A stretch of DNA of 64,000 bases from Bacillus sp. HMF5848 (GCF_003944835.1 NZ_RWIV01000001.1:1651501-1715500); one strand, 5' to 3'. Numbered from the stretch's first letter, positions 52,477 through 61,140 are shown. The notes: generated by a model from the letters alone, not told the origin. Program-made: numbers and translations.

Positions 52477-53301
52477 ATGAAGAAAACTAGTATTGGTAAA
52501 AGTTTTTTATATGTCATTTTAGTATTGTATGCCATTATCACGTTTATTCCATTTCTTTGGGCCTTATCTTCATCTTTTAAAACGTTAGAAGAGATTGTTA
52601 GTGGTGCTATTTCATTTATTCCTAAAGATTTTACGTTTGATAACTATAAGCAAATCTTTATTAATCAAGAATTGTTTCCAAGATGGGTGTTTAATAGCTT
52701 TGTAATTGCTGGGTCTGTTACAGCTTTAAATCTAATATTTAACTCAATGGCTGGGTATGCATTAGCAAGATTAAGCTTCCCAGGACGCAAATCTTTATTT
52801 ATCATTATTTTAGCTGTGCTAATGATTCCTGCTCAGGTAACAATGATTCCAAACTATTTAATACTAAAATCGTTAGGATGGCTGAACTCATACCATGGAA
52901 TGATTGTGCCTACCATGATTAATGCTACATTTATCTTCATGATGCGTCAGTTCTTTATTAATTTTCCTAAAGAGCTTGAAGAAGCAGCTGCTCTTGATGG
53001 ATTATCAAGAATTGGGACATTTTTTAGAATTGTATTACCTCTTGCCCGACCTGCGCTTGCAGCTCAAGCGATATTTGTATTTATGGGTTCCTGGAATGAC
53101 TTTTTAAGACCTTTAATTGTATTATCAAGTCCTGAATTATTTACTTTGCCTTTAGGACTTAATACATTTAAAGGGCAATATATAAGTTATTGGAATTTGA
53201 TTATGGCAGCATCAATGGTGTCAACGCTACCTGTATTAATTTTGTATACTTTCTTAAACAGGTATTTTATAAAAGGAGTTTCTTTTACGGGTGGAAAATA
53301 A
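52477..53301 (+). CDS. Sugar ABC transporter permease, MalG-type
   Basis: 274 aa, six membrane segments, EAA loop EEAAALDGLSRIGTFFRIVLP. It is the last gene of the operon, with GGGAGGG before its ATG. No ATPase gene follows, so the importer must use a shared ATPase such as MsmX, as CUT1 importers of B. subtilis do. Confidence 0.92.
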   Translation: MKKTSIGKSFLYVILVLYAIITFIPFLWALSSSFKTLEEIVSGAISFIPKDFTFDNYKQIFINQELFPRWVFNSFVIAGSVTALNLIFNSMAGYALARLSFPGRKSLFIIILAVLMIPAQVTMIPNYLILKSLGWLNSYHGMIVPTMINATFIFMMRQFFINFPKELEEAAALDGLSRIGTFFRIVLPLARPALAAQAIFVFMGSWNDFLRPLIVLSSPELFTLPLGLNTFKGQYISYWNLIMAASMVSTLPVLILYTFLNRYFIKGVSFTGGK

Positions 53302-53333
53302 GATAGTAAAACTAAAAATCAATTGTCATATAA

Positions 53334-53370
53334 ACAAGCGAATTCTCTTGAAAAATTCGCTTGTTTATTT
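53334..53370 (+). terminator. Intrinsic terminator of the GH65/ABC operon
   Basis: A perfect 11-bp stem ACAAGCGAATT (53334-53344) with AATTCGCTTGT (53354-53364) is followed by TTATTTTTATT. Confidence 0.88.
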
Positions 53371-53580
53371 TTATTTGTTGTACGACTTAAAAGTTAGCGA
53401 AGGACTTATCAAGATGCTATTACGTATTGGTTACACTCAAAAATATGCGGTAATAAACATTGTCGAAAATTTTTCTTTATAACCAGTTTCAAAATCATCC
53501 GAGAACGGTATGTGTTTGTGGAAAAAACACTTTTAGATAACGAAAAAAAAGAATGGCTTATGTTAACATTTTGATTTGTT

Positions 53581-53820
53581 TTATTCCGTTTCCTCTACGT
53601 GTTTTGGTTTAGTAAAGATTTTTCCATTATTTAATTCACACCAATCTAATTCGTCATTTCTTTCCTCCTCACGATAGTGATTGAAGAAATCTTCCTTTTT
53701 TTCAAATATTTCCATTACGCCGTTTTCTAATAATGTAATCATTCGATAAGTATTTAATTTAAAAAAATTCGAAACAGCTATTAATTCGCCGATGTGAACT
53801 TTGTTTGATATGTTTTCCAT
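53581..53820 (-). CDS. Hypothetical protein, 79 aa
   Basis: Not recognised. The small acidic soluble protein has a predicted beta segment (YRMITLLENGVMEIF) and a charged C-terminus with FNHYREEERNDELDW. GGAGAGGA lies ten bases before the ATG, which supports translation. It is a single gene. No family can be assigned. Confidence 0.6.
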   Translation of the reverse strand: MENISNKVHIGELIAVSNFFKLNTYRMITLLENGVMEIFEKKEDFFNHYREEERNDELDWCELNNGKIFTKPKHVEETE

Positions 53821-54120
53821 TTTTATTGTATCCTCTCCTTTATAGAAAAAAATCTACTTAGAAAAGATTTTGATGTGCCCTTACTAGCACATACTTGTCC
53901 TTTATTTTGCAGCCGCAAGCTTAATATATTCTTCTCACATTCAGCCGAGTTTTTTTACATTCATGATAACTAATGTCGGATCTATTGAAGATTCTTAAAG
54001 TGTGCACCAAAAGAATCAAATTTATTTTGAGGAGATTGAAAATTAGATTAATTAGATTAAGTTTATTTGGTTTATGCTTAACGAGAGCATAGAATTTACT
54101 ATACTTTAATGCAACAACGT

Positions 54121-54468
54121 ATGGAAAGACCTTATTTTTGTGTAGCTAAACACAATGCGGATGTAGTAGTTTTACTGAATTTCATTAGTAAACAGAGATG
54201 GAAAAGGTGGAATAGGTGCAACAAATATTTAATCTGAATACCAAGTAAAGGAATAGGTCTAGAATTGTTATGATATGGACTAGTAGATATTGTTAAAGAT
54301 ATCATTGTAAATGTTGCAAAGGAGAACAAGATATATTTATGAAGCAGAAGGGTTTGAAGTTATTGAAGAATTCGTAGGAAGTTATAATGGTCATATAATG
54401 AAGATAGTACAAATGCTTCTAAAGTTATATTTTTTAAAACATATAGGTACAATTGGTAGAATATGAAG
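54121..54468 (+). pseudogene. Possible decayed gene fragments, GNAT-like end
   Basis: In a 750-base gap without an intact gene, several short frames carry protein-like composition. One begins at ATG 54121 and runs 38 codons. Another piece reads DIVKDIIVNVAKENKIYL (about 54290-54339). It shifts frame into YEAEGFEVIEEFVGSYNGH (about 54340-54400), which resembles the last strand and helix of acetyltransferases. No RBS precedes them. Remainder of the gap (53821-54120) shows nothing. Confidence 0.3.
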
Positions 54469-54488
54469 TCATAGAAATATCGAAAGGG

Positions 54489-54509
54489 CGCAGAGGTTAC
54501 CCCTCTGCG
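54489..54509. terminator. Hairpin, possible terminator
   Basis: A perfect 8-bp G/C-rich stem CGCAGAGG (54489-54496) with CCTCTGCG (54502-54509), with short A and T flanks. It lies downstream of the HAD gene on the minus strand. Confidence 0.55.
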
Positions 54510-54577
54510 TTATTGTATAGATTTACTATGTTATTAGCCTTGTCCGTTTCCTGCTTCACAATCGGTTTATATGAAAA

Positions 54578-55366
54578 CTAATCAATCTCTTTTTTTAATA
54601 TTTCTATTGCTTCAGAAACAGAATCAACAACATATGTTGCTTTTTGCTTTACATCCGGGTGTGCATTCGTCATGGCAAAACTATGTGGAGTTAATTCAAA
54701 CATAGATATATCATTAAAAGCGTCACCGATACATGCCAATTCTGAACGCTCAATATTCATATCGCTCATAATAGAAGCTATCGCGTTCCCTTTGTTAGTA
54801 TACTTTGGTGCTACATCAAGAACGTGTTCACCTGAAATAAACGCATCAACGGTATTGGGGAATGTTGAAAGTAAATCAGTGCGTAACGATGATAGTACAT
54901 CAAAGCTTCCGTTTACAATAAATTTTGAAGGCACAATTGTTTGTCCAACTTTTAAAGGAAGCTGCTTGTCAATTTTTACAGGTGAAAACAGTTTGTGCTC
55001 AATTTGCTTTAAGTGGGGATCATCCTGTTCGATAAATTCTTCATCTTCCGTGGAGACAATGGGAACGACGGGAAATGACTTAATGAAATTGAAAATCTCA
55101 ATAGAAGCCTCTTTAGGAAACGTTGTTGCGTGTAAATGAGTATCATTTTTCAAGTAAGCGAAAGCTCCATTTTGACTAACGCGATGGCATGATGAGCCAA
55201 TCATATTTATTACTTTCTTAATATCATAGTCTTTTCGGCCAGATGCAATTATTACTTCAACACCCTTTTCTAAAAGATGATGTAAAGCTTCTATGTCAGC
55301 TGTTGAAATTTGATTGTGTTCAGTTAGTAAAGTACCATCAAGGTCACATGCAAACAGTTTAATCAT
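54578..55366 (-). CDS. HAD-superfamily (Cof-type) phosphatase
   Basis: 262 aa. Motif I is FACDLDGTLLTEHN with the nucleophile Asp, motif II VIIASGRKDYD, the Lys motif near KGNAIASIM, and motif IV CIGDAFNDISMF. The large C2B cap of the Cof/YkrA group lies between. These enzymes dephosphorylate sugar phosphates, FMN or similar small molecules. ATG 55366 follows GGAGG; the frame from 55396 has no RBS. Confidence 0.9.
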   Translation of the reverse strand: MIKLFACDLDGTLLTEHNQISTADIEALHHLLEKGVEVIIASGRKDYDIKKVINMIGSSCHRVSQNGAFAYLKNDTHLHATTFPKEASIEIFNFIKSFPVVPIVSTEDEEFIEQDDPHLKQIEHKLFSPVKIDKQLPLKVGQTIVPSKFIVNGSFDVLSSLRTDLLSTFPNTVDAFISGEHVLDVAPKYTNKGNAIASIMSDMNIERSELACIGDAFNDISMFELTPHSFAMTNAHPDVKQKATYVVDSVSEAIEILKKEID

Positions 55367-55527
55367 TATGTATTCCTCCAAGCAGTTTTTTATCATAAAA
55401 AAATGTAAATATAAGAAGGGTAAATAAAATTTTTGTCGAAATATAATTATGATACAAGTAGTATTGTATCAAAACTAGAAAATTTGTAACACTAAAAGAA
55501 AACTTATTTAAAAAAGGAGATTTAAAA

Positions 55528-55794
55528 ATGGCAGAAAAAACTTTTACAATAACTAATGATACGGGTTTACATGCTCGTCCTGCTACATTACTAGTTCAAG
55601 CTGCTGGCCGTTATGATTCAGAAATTCAACTAGAGTATAATGGTCGTTCAGTAAATTTAAAATCAATTATGGGTGTTATGTCACTAGGTATTCCAAAGGG
55701 TGCTACTATTACAATCAAGGTTGAGGGTAATGACGAGCAAGAAGCACTTGATGGGTTAACAGAAGCTATAAAAAAAGAAAATCTTGGCGAATAA
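55528..55794 (+). CDS. ptsH: HPr phosphocarrier, stand-alone
   Basis: 88 aa. His15 in TGLHARPAT is the site phosphorylated by enzyme I. Ser46 in [13 protein letters not shown] is the site of HPr kinase. Both are present, so this is true HPr rather than Crh, which lacks His15. It feeds PTS permeases, including the fructose enzymes in this window, and with CcpA controls catabolite repression. In B. subtilis ptsH is followed by ptsI; here a terminator comes at once and no enzyme I gene is present in the window. AAAAGGAGA precedes the ATG. Confidence 0.95.
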   Translation: MAEKTFTITNDTGLHARPATLLVQAAGRYDSEIQLEYNGRSVNLKSIMGVMSLGIPKGATITIKVEGNDEQEALDGLTEAIKKENLGE

Positions 55795-55810
55795 TAAAGG
55801 CTACATACGA

Positions 55811-55842
55811 GAAGTCAGCAAACATTTTGCTGACTTCTTTTC
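55811..55842 (+). terminator. Intrinsic terminator after the HPr gene
   Basis: The 12-bp stem GAAGTCAGCAAA (55811-55822) with TTTGCTGACTTC (55826-55837) is followed by TTTTC. Confidence 0.88.
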
Positions 55843-55994
55843 ATCAATAAATATTTATATTATACCCAGAGCTAAAGCGAACGAGTTTCTTTTATGTTAT
55901 AGCTTGTTGAACTGATGACTCTCTATTCCTATCTAAAATAAGCCATAATGGTCTTAATCAAGCTTAGAATGAATGGAGTTAGTTTATATGGTTT

Positions 55995-56663
55995 TTAGTT
56001 ACCGAATGGGTTTTTCCATTCCATCAAAACAGCATGATTCAATGATTCTTCGTCCTCTAAGTAGTTTTCAACTGCTTTAACGGGTGTTCTGCCGCAGCGC
56101 AATAGAAACGTCATAACGGGATCTTGAATAGTGCCTTTTATTACTTCATTTACATATTCTTCAATTGATAATTTGTCACTAAATTTATGATAGGATGGTA
56201 CCCTTCCTCCGCCTAATAGGCGTTTTAGATGTTTATGTACTACAACGTCATACATTGAAAACATAAGCCATTTACCTAAACCAAGCTTCCGGTAGGCGGG
56301 TGATACACATATATCAACAACGTATAATGTATTTCCATCAGGGTTATGATTACGAATATATCCATTATTCGTAATGTCTTCCCAAGAATGATCAGGGTCA
56401 GATGGTTCATAATTAACTAGTAACCCTGTCATTGATCCGCAAATATGGTCATCTACCTCAATACATAATGCTCCTTCAGGGAATAACTCCACATGATTTG
56501 CAAGCTGCGTTTCATTCCACCATAACTCAGAGGGGAATGGAGGGGGAAAGCTCTCTTTCTGCACACGGATTAAATCATCAAAATCATCATGTTTGTAAGA
56601 ACGAATTATTGTTTTGCGTGGTTTTGTACCATCAAAAACAAAGAACTCTTTTTTATAGCTCAT
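55995..56663 (-). CDS. GNAT-family N-acetyltransferase
   Basis: 222 aa. The acetyl-CoA loop is VSPAYRKLGLGKWLM (motif A, R/QxxGxG/A type), preceded by the strand LYVVDIC. The N-terminal IRSYKHDDFDDLIRVQKESF and the central ICGSMTGLL are typical. A longer C-terminus than usual (RVPSYHKFSDKLSIEEYV onward) suggests a distinct substrate. ATG 56663 follows GAGGTGA; the start at 56693 lies upstream of that RBS. Confidence 0.88.
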   Translation of the reverse strand: MSYKKEFFVFDGTKPRKTIIRSYKHDDFDDLIRVQKESFPPPFPSELWWNETQLANHVELFPEGALCIEVDDHICGSMTGLLVNYEPSDPDHSWEDITNNGYIRNHNPDGNTLYVVDICVSPAYRKLGLGKWLMFSMYDVVVHKHLKRLLGGGRVPSYHKFSDKLSIEEYVNEVIKGTIQDPVMTFLLRCGRTPVKAVENYLEDEESLNHAVLMEWKNPFGN

Positions 56664-56785
56664 AATAATCACCTCAAAAAAATATTTTAACATATAGCAT
56701 AAAGTTAGTAGTAATTAAAAGAAGTTCATTTTAGATGATAATTTCCACTCTTCTAACACAATCTATACTTAAAGGAGTTGAGTGT

Positions 56786-56974
56786 ATGCGAGAACGTGAT
56801 GTTTCAACGGGTGAAGTGCATGCGCATCCTGATGGAGAACACGAAAATATCATCCAGGATTCGGGAGCATATAGTCATAATATCGGCATTGCTATTGAAA
56901 AGAAAAAACAGCCCTTTCAAGCTAAATTACAACCAGACGAAAATATGAAAGATTTTTCAAAGTTGATGGAATAA
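56786..56974 (+). CDS. Hypothetical protein, 62 aa
   Basis: Not recognised. It is hydrophilic, with histidines near the N-terminus (VHAHPDGEHEN) and no membrane segment. AAAGGAG lies ten bases before ATG 56786. A terminator follows 24 bases after the stop, so it is an independent small gene. The His cluster could bind metal, but this is speculation. Confidence 0.65.
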   Translation: MRERDVSTGEVHAHPDGEHENIIQDSGAYSHNIGIAIEKKKQPFQAKLQPDENMKDFSKLME

Positions 56975-56997
56975 GAGAGCATTGTATATATATTCCT

Positions 56998-57028
56998 ACC
57001 ACAGTCAGTTGCGCTGTGGTATTTTTTA
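56998..57028 (+). terminator. Intrinsic terminator after the 62-aa gene
   Basis: TACCACAG (56998-57005) pairs with CTGTGGTA (57014-57021), followed by TTTTTT. Confidence 0.8.
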
Positions 57029-57059
57029 TGTATACAGGGAAAGGAAGGTGTGTTGTTTA

Positions 57060-57926
57060 ATGAATAATAGAATTGGATTTATAGGTACCGGTGTGATGGG
57101 GAGAAGTATGGCTATTAATTTAATTAAAGCGGGTTATGAGGTGTCAGTGTATACTAGAACTCCTGAAAAAGCAAAGGTTGTAATTGAGGCAGGTGCTACA
57201 TGGGCTCAATCCCCAGCGGAAATTGCTAAAAATAATAATGTTGTTATAACTATTGTAGGGTATCCAAATGATGTGGAGGAAGTGTATTTAGGAGAACAAG
57301 GTATTCTTCACCATGCATTGAGTGGTACGTATGTAATTGATATGACAACGTCAACCCCTTCTTTAGCGCAAGAAATTTTTGAGGAAGCTGATAAAAGAGG
57401 TATATATTCCCTTGACGCACCAGTGTCAGGTGGAGATATAGGTGCTAGAGACGCTCGTTTGTCTATTATGGTTGGAGGCGATGAAGGAGCCTTTGAAGCA
57501 ATGAAGCCGATATTCGAAGTGCTTGGTCAAAATATTGTTTATCAAGGTCCGGCAGGCAGTGGTCAACACACAAAGATGTGTAACCAAATTGCCATTGCTT
57601 CTACAATGCTTGGTGTAAGCGAAGCAATGTCTTATGCAACAAAATCGGGATTAGATCCAGAAAAAGTCCTACAAACAATTTCACAAGGAGCAGCGGGAAG
57701 TTGGTCTTTATCAAACTTAGCACCGAGAATGATTCAGAGCGACTTTGAACCAGGATTTTTCATAAAGCATTTTATCAAAGATATGACAATTGCATTAGAA
57801 GAGGCAGAGAAGATGAGCTTACAAACACCTGGGTTAAAGCTTTCAAAAGAGCTATATGATATTCTTGCAAGTCGAGGGGAAGAAAATAGCGGGACACAAG
57901 CATTATATAAGTATTACTTTAAATAA
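57060..57926 (+). CDS. 3-hydroxyisobutyrate dehydrogenase-family NAD(P)-dependent oxidoreductase
   Basis: 288 aa. The Rossmann motif is RIGFIGTGVMGRSMAINLI. The substrate loop LDAPVSGGDIGARDARLSIM and GPAGSGQHTKMCNQI, with the catalytic Lys, complete the beta-hydroxyacid dehydrogenase signature. HFIKDMTIALEEA is the C-terminal helix motif. Substrates of the group include tartronate semialdehyde, succinic semialdehyde and 3-hydroxyisobutyrate, and none can be chosen here. It resembles B. subtilis YkwC/YfjR. The start ATG 57060 has GGAAGG upstream. Confidence 0.9.
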   Translation: MNNRIGFIGTGVMGRSMAINLIKAGYEVSVYTRTPEKAKVVIEAGATWAQSPAEIAKNNNVVITIVGYPNDVEEVYLGEQGILHHALSGTYVIDMTTSTPSLAQEIFEEADKRGIYSLDAPVSGGDIGARDARLSIMVGGDEGAFEAMKPIFEVLGQNIVYQGPAGSGQHTKMCNQIAIASTMLGVSEAMSYATKSGLDPEKVLQTISQGAAGSWSLSNLAPRMIQSDFEPGFFIKHFIKDMTIALEEAEKMSLQTPGLKLSKELYDILASRGEENSGTQALYKYYFK

Positions 57927-57928
57927 AA

Positions 57929-57969
57929 AGGTGCTCTCCTATTAGTTTTACCAAATAGGACAGCTTTTT
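57929..57969 (+). terminator. Intrinsic terminator after the dehydrogenase gene
   Basis: A slightly imperfect stem of AAGGTGCTCTCCTATT with AATAGGACAGCTTTTT ends in T. Confidence 0.7.
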
Positions 57970-57980
57970 AACGTTTTTTT

Positions 57981-58181
57981 ACTTAGATTAGTGTTTAGTT
58001 CAATCGCCTAGCCAGTTTTTCATCTATGAATAATCTTCCTTGAGTATCTTGTGAAAAGGATGATATGAATATAATGCTTTTCACAGCTCGAGGTCTTAAG
58101 CCACCCCTGTCCGGAGGGAAAGCCCTTCCTTCGGGGGGCTTAAGGCTGATCGGGCTGAACAAGGCGCTTGCGCTTTTCTAA
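57981..58181 (+). repeat. Dispersed intergenic repeat, long form (copy 4)
   Basis: Same organisation as copy 3, including the internal insertion with GTGAAAAGGAT...ATGCTTTTCAC (one arm changed). The middle is CTCGAGGTCTTAAGCCACCCC...GGGGGGCTTAAGG and the tail CTGAACAAGGCGCTTGCGCTTTTCTA. It fills most of the gap before the 58273 gene. Confidence 0.8.
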
Positions 58182-58272
58182 TAATGTTTCTTAGTATTTC
58201 ACTTTCACTACGTGCACCCATAATTGTTTTGAACATAGTTTATAGCATGGAAGGGAAAGGAGAGCTAGCTTC

Positions 58273-59748
58273 ATGGAAATGTCAATATCAATCGGTACAA
58301 ACTCATTTTCTATGTTTGGAGAATTAGAACAATATTTTGATCAGTTTAGACAAAATACAATAGGACACGGACAAATTTTTCAAACCCCATATGGTGAATT
58401 TCCACTTATATATGCCGATTGGACAGCAAGTGGTAGATTGTACAAACCGATTGAGAACAAGTTATTATCCAACATAGCGCCTTTCTATGCCAATCCACAC
58501 AGTGAAGAAACAATTACTGGAAAGCTCACAACAGCTGCTTACGAAAAAGCACGTCAAGTTATAAAAAAACATGTAAATGCAAGAGAGAGTGATATACTCA
58601 TATGTGAAGGTTCGGGTACAACCGCTGCTGTGAATAAATTACAACGTATACTCGGTCTGAGGCTTCCAGATCAACTTATTTCATCTGTTAACTTACCAAT
58701 GAGAAAACGTCCAGTTGTTTTTGTCACACATATGGAGCATCATTCCAATGAGATTTCTTGGAGAGAAACAATTGCTGACGTCGTTCAGGTGAGACCTAAC
58801 AAAGAGGGCCTTCCCGACTTAGGGCATTTAGAGGAGCTATTACAGCGATATGAGAATAGGGAAGCGAAGATTGGGGCTTTTACCGCGTGCTCTAATGTAA
58901 CAGGTATCATGACTCCTTATCATGAGATGGCTAGAATTTTACACAAATATAACGGTGTTTGTTTTATTGATTTTGCTACATCAGCCCCCTACGTTGATAT
59001 TGATATGCATCCAAGTGATGAAGAAAAGCTTGATGCAATTTATTTTTCTTGTCATAAAATGCTAGGTGGTCCTGGAGGGACGGGCGTTTTAATATTTTGT
59101 TCTTCTTTATATAATCGGATGACACCCGATCATCCAGGTGGAGGTACAGTCCTTTGGACTAACCCTTGGGGAAAGCATCAGTACTTAAGTAATATAGAGA
59201 AACGTGAGGATGGCGGAACTCCCCCTGTTTTACAGACTATTAAAGCTAGTTATGCCATTCAATTAAAAGAACAAATGGGGAGTAAGCACATGTATAATCG
59301 TGAAAAGGAGCTCATAGCTCTTTTACTAGATAATCTAGTGTCAACCCCTGGTATCTACGTGTTTGCTGCAGAACGTATTGAGAGATTAGGGATTGTTTCT
59401 TTTGTAGCAAAAGACATTCATTATAATTTATTTGTGAAGCTATTAAATGATCGCTATGGTATTCAAGCTAGAGGAGGATGTTCATGTGCTGGTCCGTATG
59501 GCCATTACTTATTTTCAATAAATAAACAATCTTCTAAATTGATGACCGATTATTTAGATCAGGGAGAACAATCTGCTAAGGTTGGCTGGGTTAGGTTATC
59601 AATTCATCCTACTATGACTAACTATGAAATATACACAATTATTAATGCAATAAAAGAGATAATGAAGTTTAAAGACAAGTGGTGCGATGATTATGTCTAC
59701 AATGAAAAAACAAATCACTTCACCCACAAAAAAGAGCTTGTAACGTAA
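58273..59748 (+). CDS. Class V aminotransferase, cysteine-desulfurase-like
   Basis: 491 aa, PLP enzyme of the NifS/SufS/Csd superfamily. It has YADWTASGRLYKPIE at the start and HMEHHSNEISWRE before the cofactor site. The PLP lysine is in FSCHKMLGGPGGTG. A loop ARGGCSCAGPYGH contains cysteines at the position of the persulfide-forming Cys of desulfurases. It is about 80 residues longer than SufS. It may move sulfur or cleave another amino acid. No fe-S assembly or tRNA-thiolation gene lies nearby. AAAGGAGAG lies upstream of the ATG. Confidence 0.85.
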   Translation: MEMSISIGTNSFSMFGELEQYFDQFRQNTIGHGQIFQTPYGEFPLIYADWTASGRLYKPIENKLLSNIAPFYANPHSEETITGKLTTAAYEKARQVIKKHVNARESDILICEGSGTTAAVNKLQRILGLRLPDQLISSVNLPMRKRPVVFVTHMEHHSNEISWRETIADVVQVRPNKEGLPDLGHLEELLQRYENREAKIGAFTACSNVTGIMTPYHEMARILHKYNGVCFIDFATSAPYVDIDMHPSDEEKLDAIYFSCHKMLGGPGGTGVLIFCSSLYNRMTPDHPGGGTVLWTNPWGKHQYLSNIEKREDGGTPPVLQTIKASYAIQLKEQMGSKHMYNREKELIALLLDNLVSTPGIYVFAAERIERLGIVSFVAKDIHYNLFVKLLNDRYGIQARGGCSCAGPYGHYLFSINKQSSKLMTDYLDQGEQSAKVGWVRLSIHPTMTNYEIYTIINAIKEIMKFKDKWCDDYVYNEKTNHFTHKKELVT

Positions 59749-59760
59749 TGTTACAAGCTC
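59734..59760. terminator. Bidirectional terminator overlapping two convergent gene ends
   Basis: A perfect 11-bp stem GAGCTTGTAAC (59734-59744) with GTTACAAGCTC (59750-59760) has A run before and T run after. The stop codons of both genes lie inside it. Confidence 0.88.
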
Positions 59761-60905
59761 CATTTTTTAATAGCAGTTTCGAAACGATCTAAGCCCTTTT
59801 CTAATGTATTCATGGAGCAAGCATACGAAATTCGAATGTAGCCCTCGCCCCAGTTCGAGAAGGCACTACCAGGTACAACAGCAACACCTGCTTCTTTAAC
59901 AAGTTTTTCAGCAAAATCAAAGGAGTTAAGCTGAAACTTTTCTATTGAAGGAAATATGTAAAATGCCCCGGTAGGCTTTGTAGTGTCTATGCCCATATTA
60001 ACAAGACGGTTATAGACGTAATCCAGTCTATTTGTATATTCTCGTTTCATATTAATGGCATCGTTTTGTCCGACGGTTAGGGCTTCTAGTGCAGCAAATT
60101 GACTAACTGATGACGTACAGCTTACATTATATTGATGAACCTTTAACATGTGCCTCGTAATAAATTCAGGTGCCATTGCAAAGCCAACGCGCCAGCCTGT
60201 CATGGAGTGTGATTTAGATAGCCCGTTAATTACAATGGTCTGTTCTCTGAGCACTTCCGCAATGGATGTATGGGTGCCTTCATACGTAAGTTCGCTATAA
60301 ATCTCATCTGATAAAATAAAAATATCTCTACCTTTTAAAAGTGTCGCTATGTCAGCTATTTCTTGTTGAGATAACGTTGCACCGGTAGGATTTGATGGAT
60401 AAGGCAAAATAATGCAACGAGTCTTCTCTGTTATGTGTTTTTCAATAAGGTCAGCTGTAAGTTTAAAGCTATGTTCGGATGTATCTATATACATTGGAAC
60501 ACCACCACTCAACTTTATCAGTGGTTCATAGCCAGGGTATATTGGGACAGGAAGAATAACTTCACTTCCAGGCTCGAGTATAGTTCGAAATGCAATGTCA
60601 ATAGCTTGGCTTGCACCGACTGTTGTTATTATTTCATTCTCGGGGTTGTAGTTAAGATTATATTTATTTTGGAAAAAATGACTAGCTGCTTGTCTTAATT
60701 CGAGTACGCCAGCATTGTGTGTATATGTCGTGTGATTTTCTTTAATGGCATTTATTCCTGCCTGTTTAACGTGGTTTGGTGTAGGAAAGTCAGGCTGTCC
60801 AATTGTAAGTGACACAACATCATTATAATTAGCAACCATGTTAAAAAATTTACGAATCCCTGAGATTTGAATGTTTTGAACATTTTTATTAATAAGTTGC
60901 TCCAT
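59751..60905 (-). CDS. patA: N-acetyl-L,L-diaminopimelate aminotransferase
   Basis: 384 aa, class I/II PLP aminotransferase. It is very close to B. subtilis PatA along its length as I recall it, for example ISGIRKF, TIGQPDFPTPNHV, VGASQAIDIAFRTIL, LPYPSNPTGATLS and the PLP lysine in INGLSKSHSMTGWR. It converts N-acetyl-2-amino-6-oxopimelate in the acetylase branch of lysine and diaminopimelate synthesis. The other genes of that branch (dapD, dapL) are not in the window. It is a single gene. Confidence 0.9.
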   Translation of the reverse strand: MEQLINKNVQNIQISGIRKFFNMVANYNDVVSLTIGQPDFPTPNHVKQAGINAIKENHTTYTHNAGVLELRQAASHFFQNKYNLNYNPENEIITTVGASQAIDIAFRTILEPGSEVILPVPIYPGYEPLIKLSGGVPMYIDTSEHSFKLTADLIEKHITEKTRCIILPYPSNPTGATLSQQEIADIATLLKGRDIFILSDEIYSELTYEGTHTSIAEVLREQTIVINGLSKSHSMTGWRVGFAMAPEFITRHMLKVHQYNVSCTSSVSQFAALEALTVGQNDAINMKREYTNRLDYVYNRLVNMGIDTTKPTGAFYIFPSIEKFQLNSFDFAEKLVKEAGVAVVPGSAFSNWGEGYIRISYACSMNTLEKGLDRFETAIKKWSL

Positions 60906-60943
60906 ATTTAAATCAGTTCCTTCTAGCGAATATAGTAAAGAAA

Positions 60944-60970
60944 AAGCTGGTTGTGCATGACAACCAGCTT
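60944..60970 (-). terminator. Terminator of the 50-aa gene
   Basis: AAGCTGGTTGT (60944-60954) pairs with ACAACCAGCTT (60960-60970). On the minus strand it is followed by TTTCTTT. Confidence 0.8.
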
Positions 60971-60987
60971 AGTTTAATTATACAATA

Positions 60988-61140
60988 TTAATATCCAAAA
61001 TCCCAATCTATTTCATCATTATACCAGAAGCATCGAGAGTATTTATATACTTCTTTAAGCTGATCGAAAAAGGATTTTTCAATTCCTTCAAAAATATGTT
61101 TTCGGTTATCAGCATCAATAACAATAGCTGTTCCTTTCAT
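60988..61140 (-). CDS. Small protein, 50 aa, unknown function
   Basis: An ATG at 61140 is preceded by GAGGTG at five bases. The frame encodes 50 residues beginning MKGTAIVIDADNRKHIFEGI and ending EIDWDFGY. A terminator lies just downstream, so promoterless read-through is unlikely. It is acidic, with a tryptophan/tyrosine-rich end and no membrane segment. I do not recognise the family. Confidence 0.7.
   Translation of the reverse strand: MKGTAIVIDADNRKHIFEGIEKSFFDQLKEVYKYSRCFWYNDEIDWDFGY

Noticed and set aside
53291-53482. 63-aa frame after the last sugar permease gene
   Set aside because: It starts inside the permease stop region and reads through the terminator hairpin at 53334-53364.
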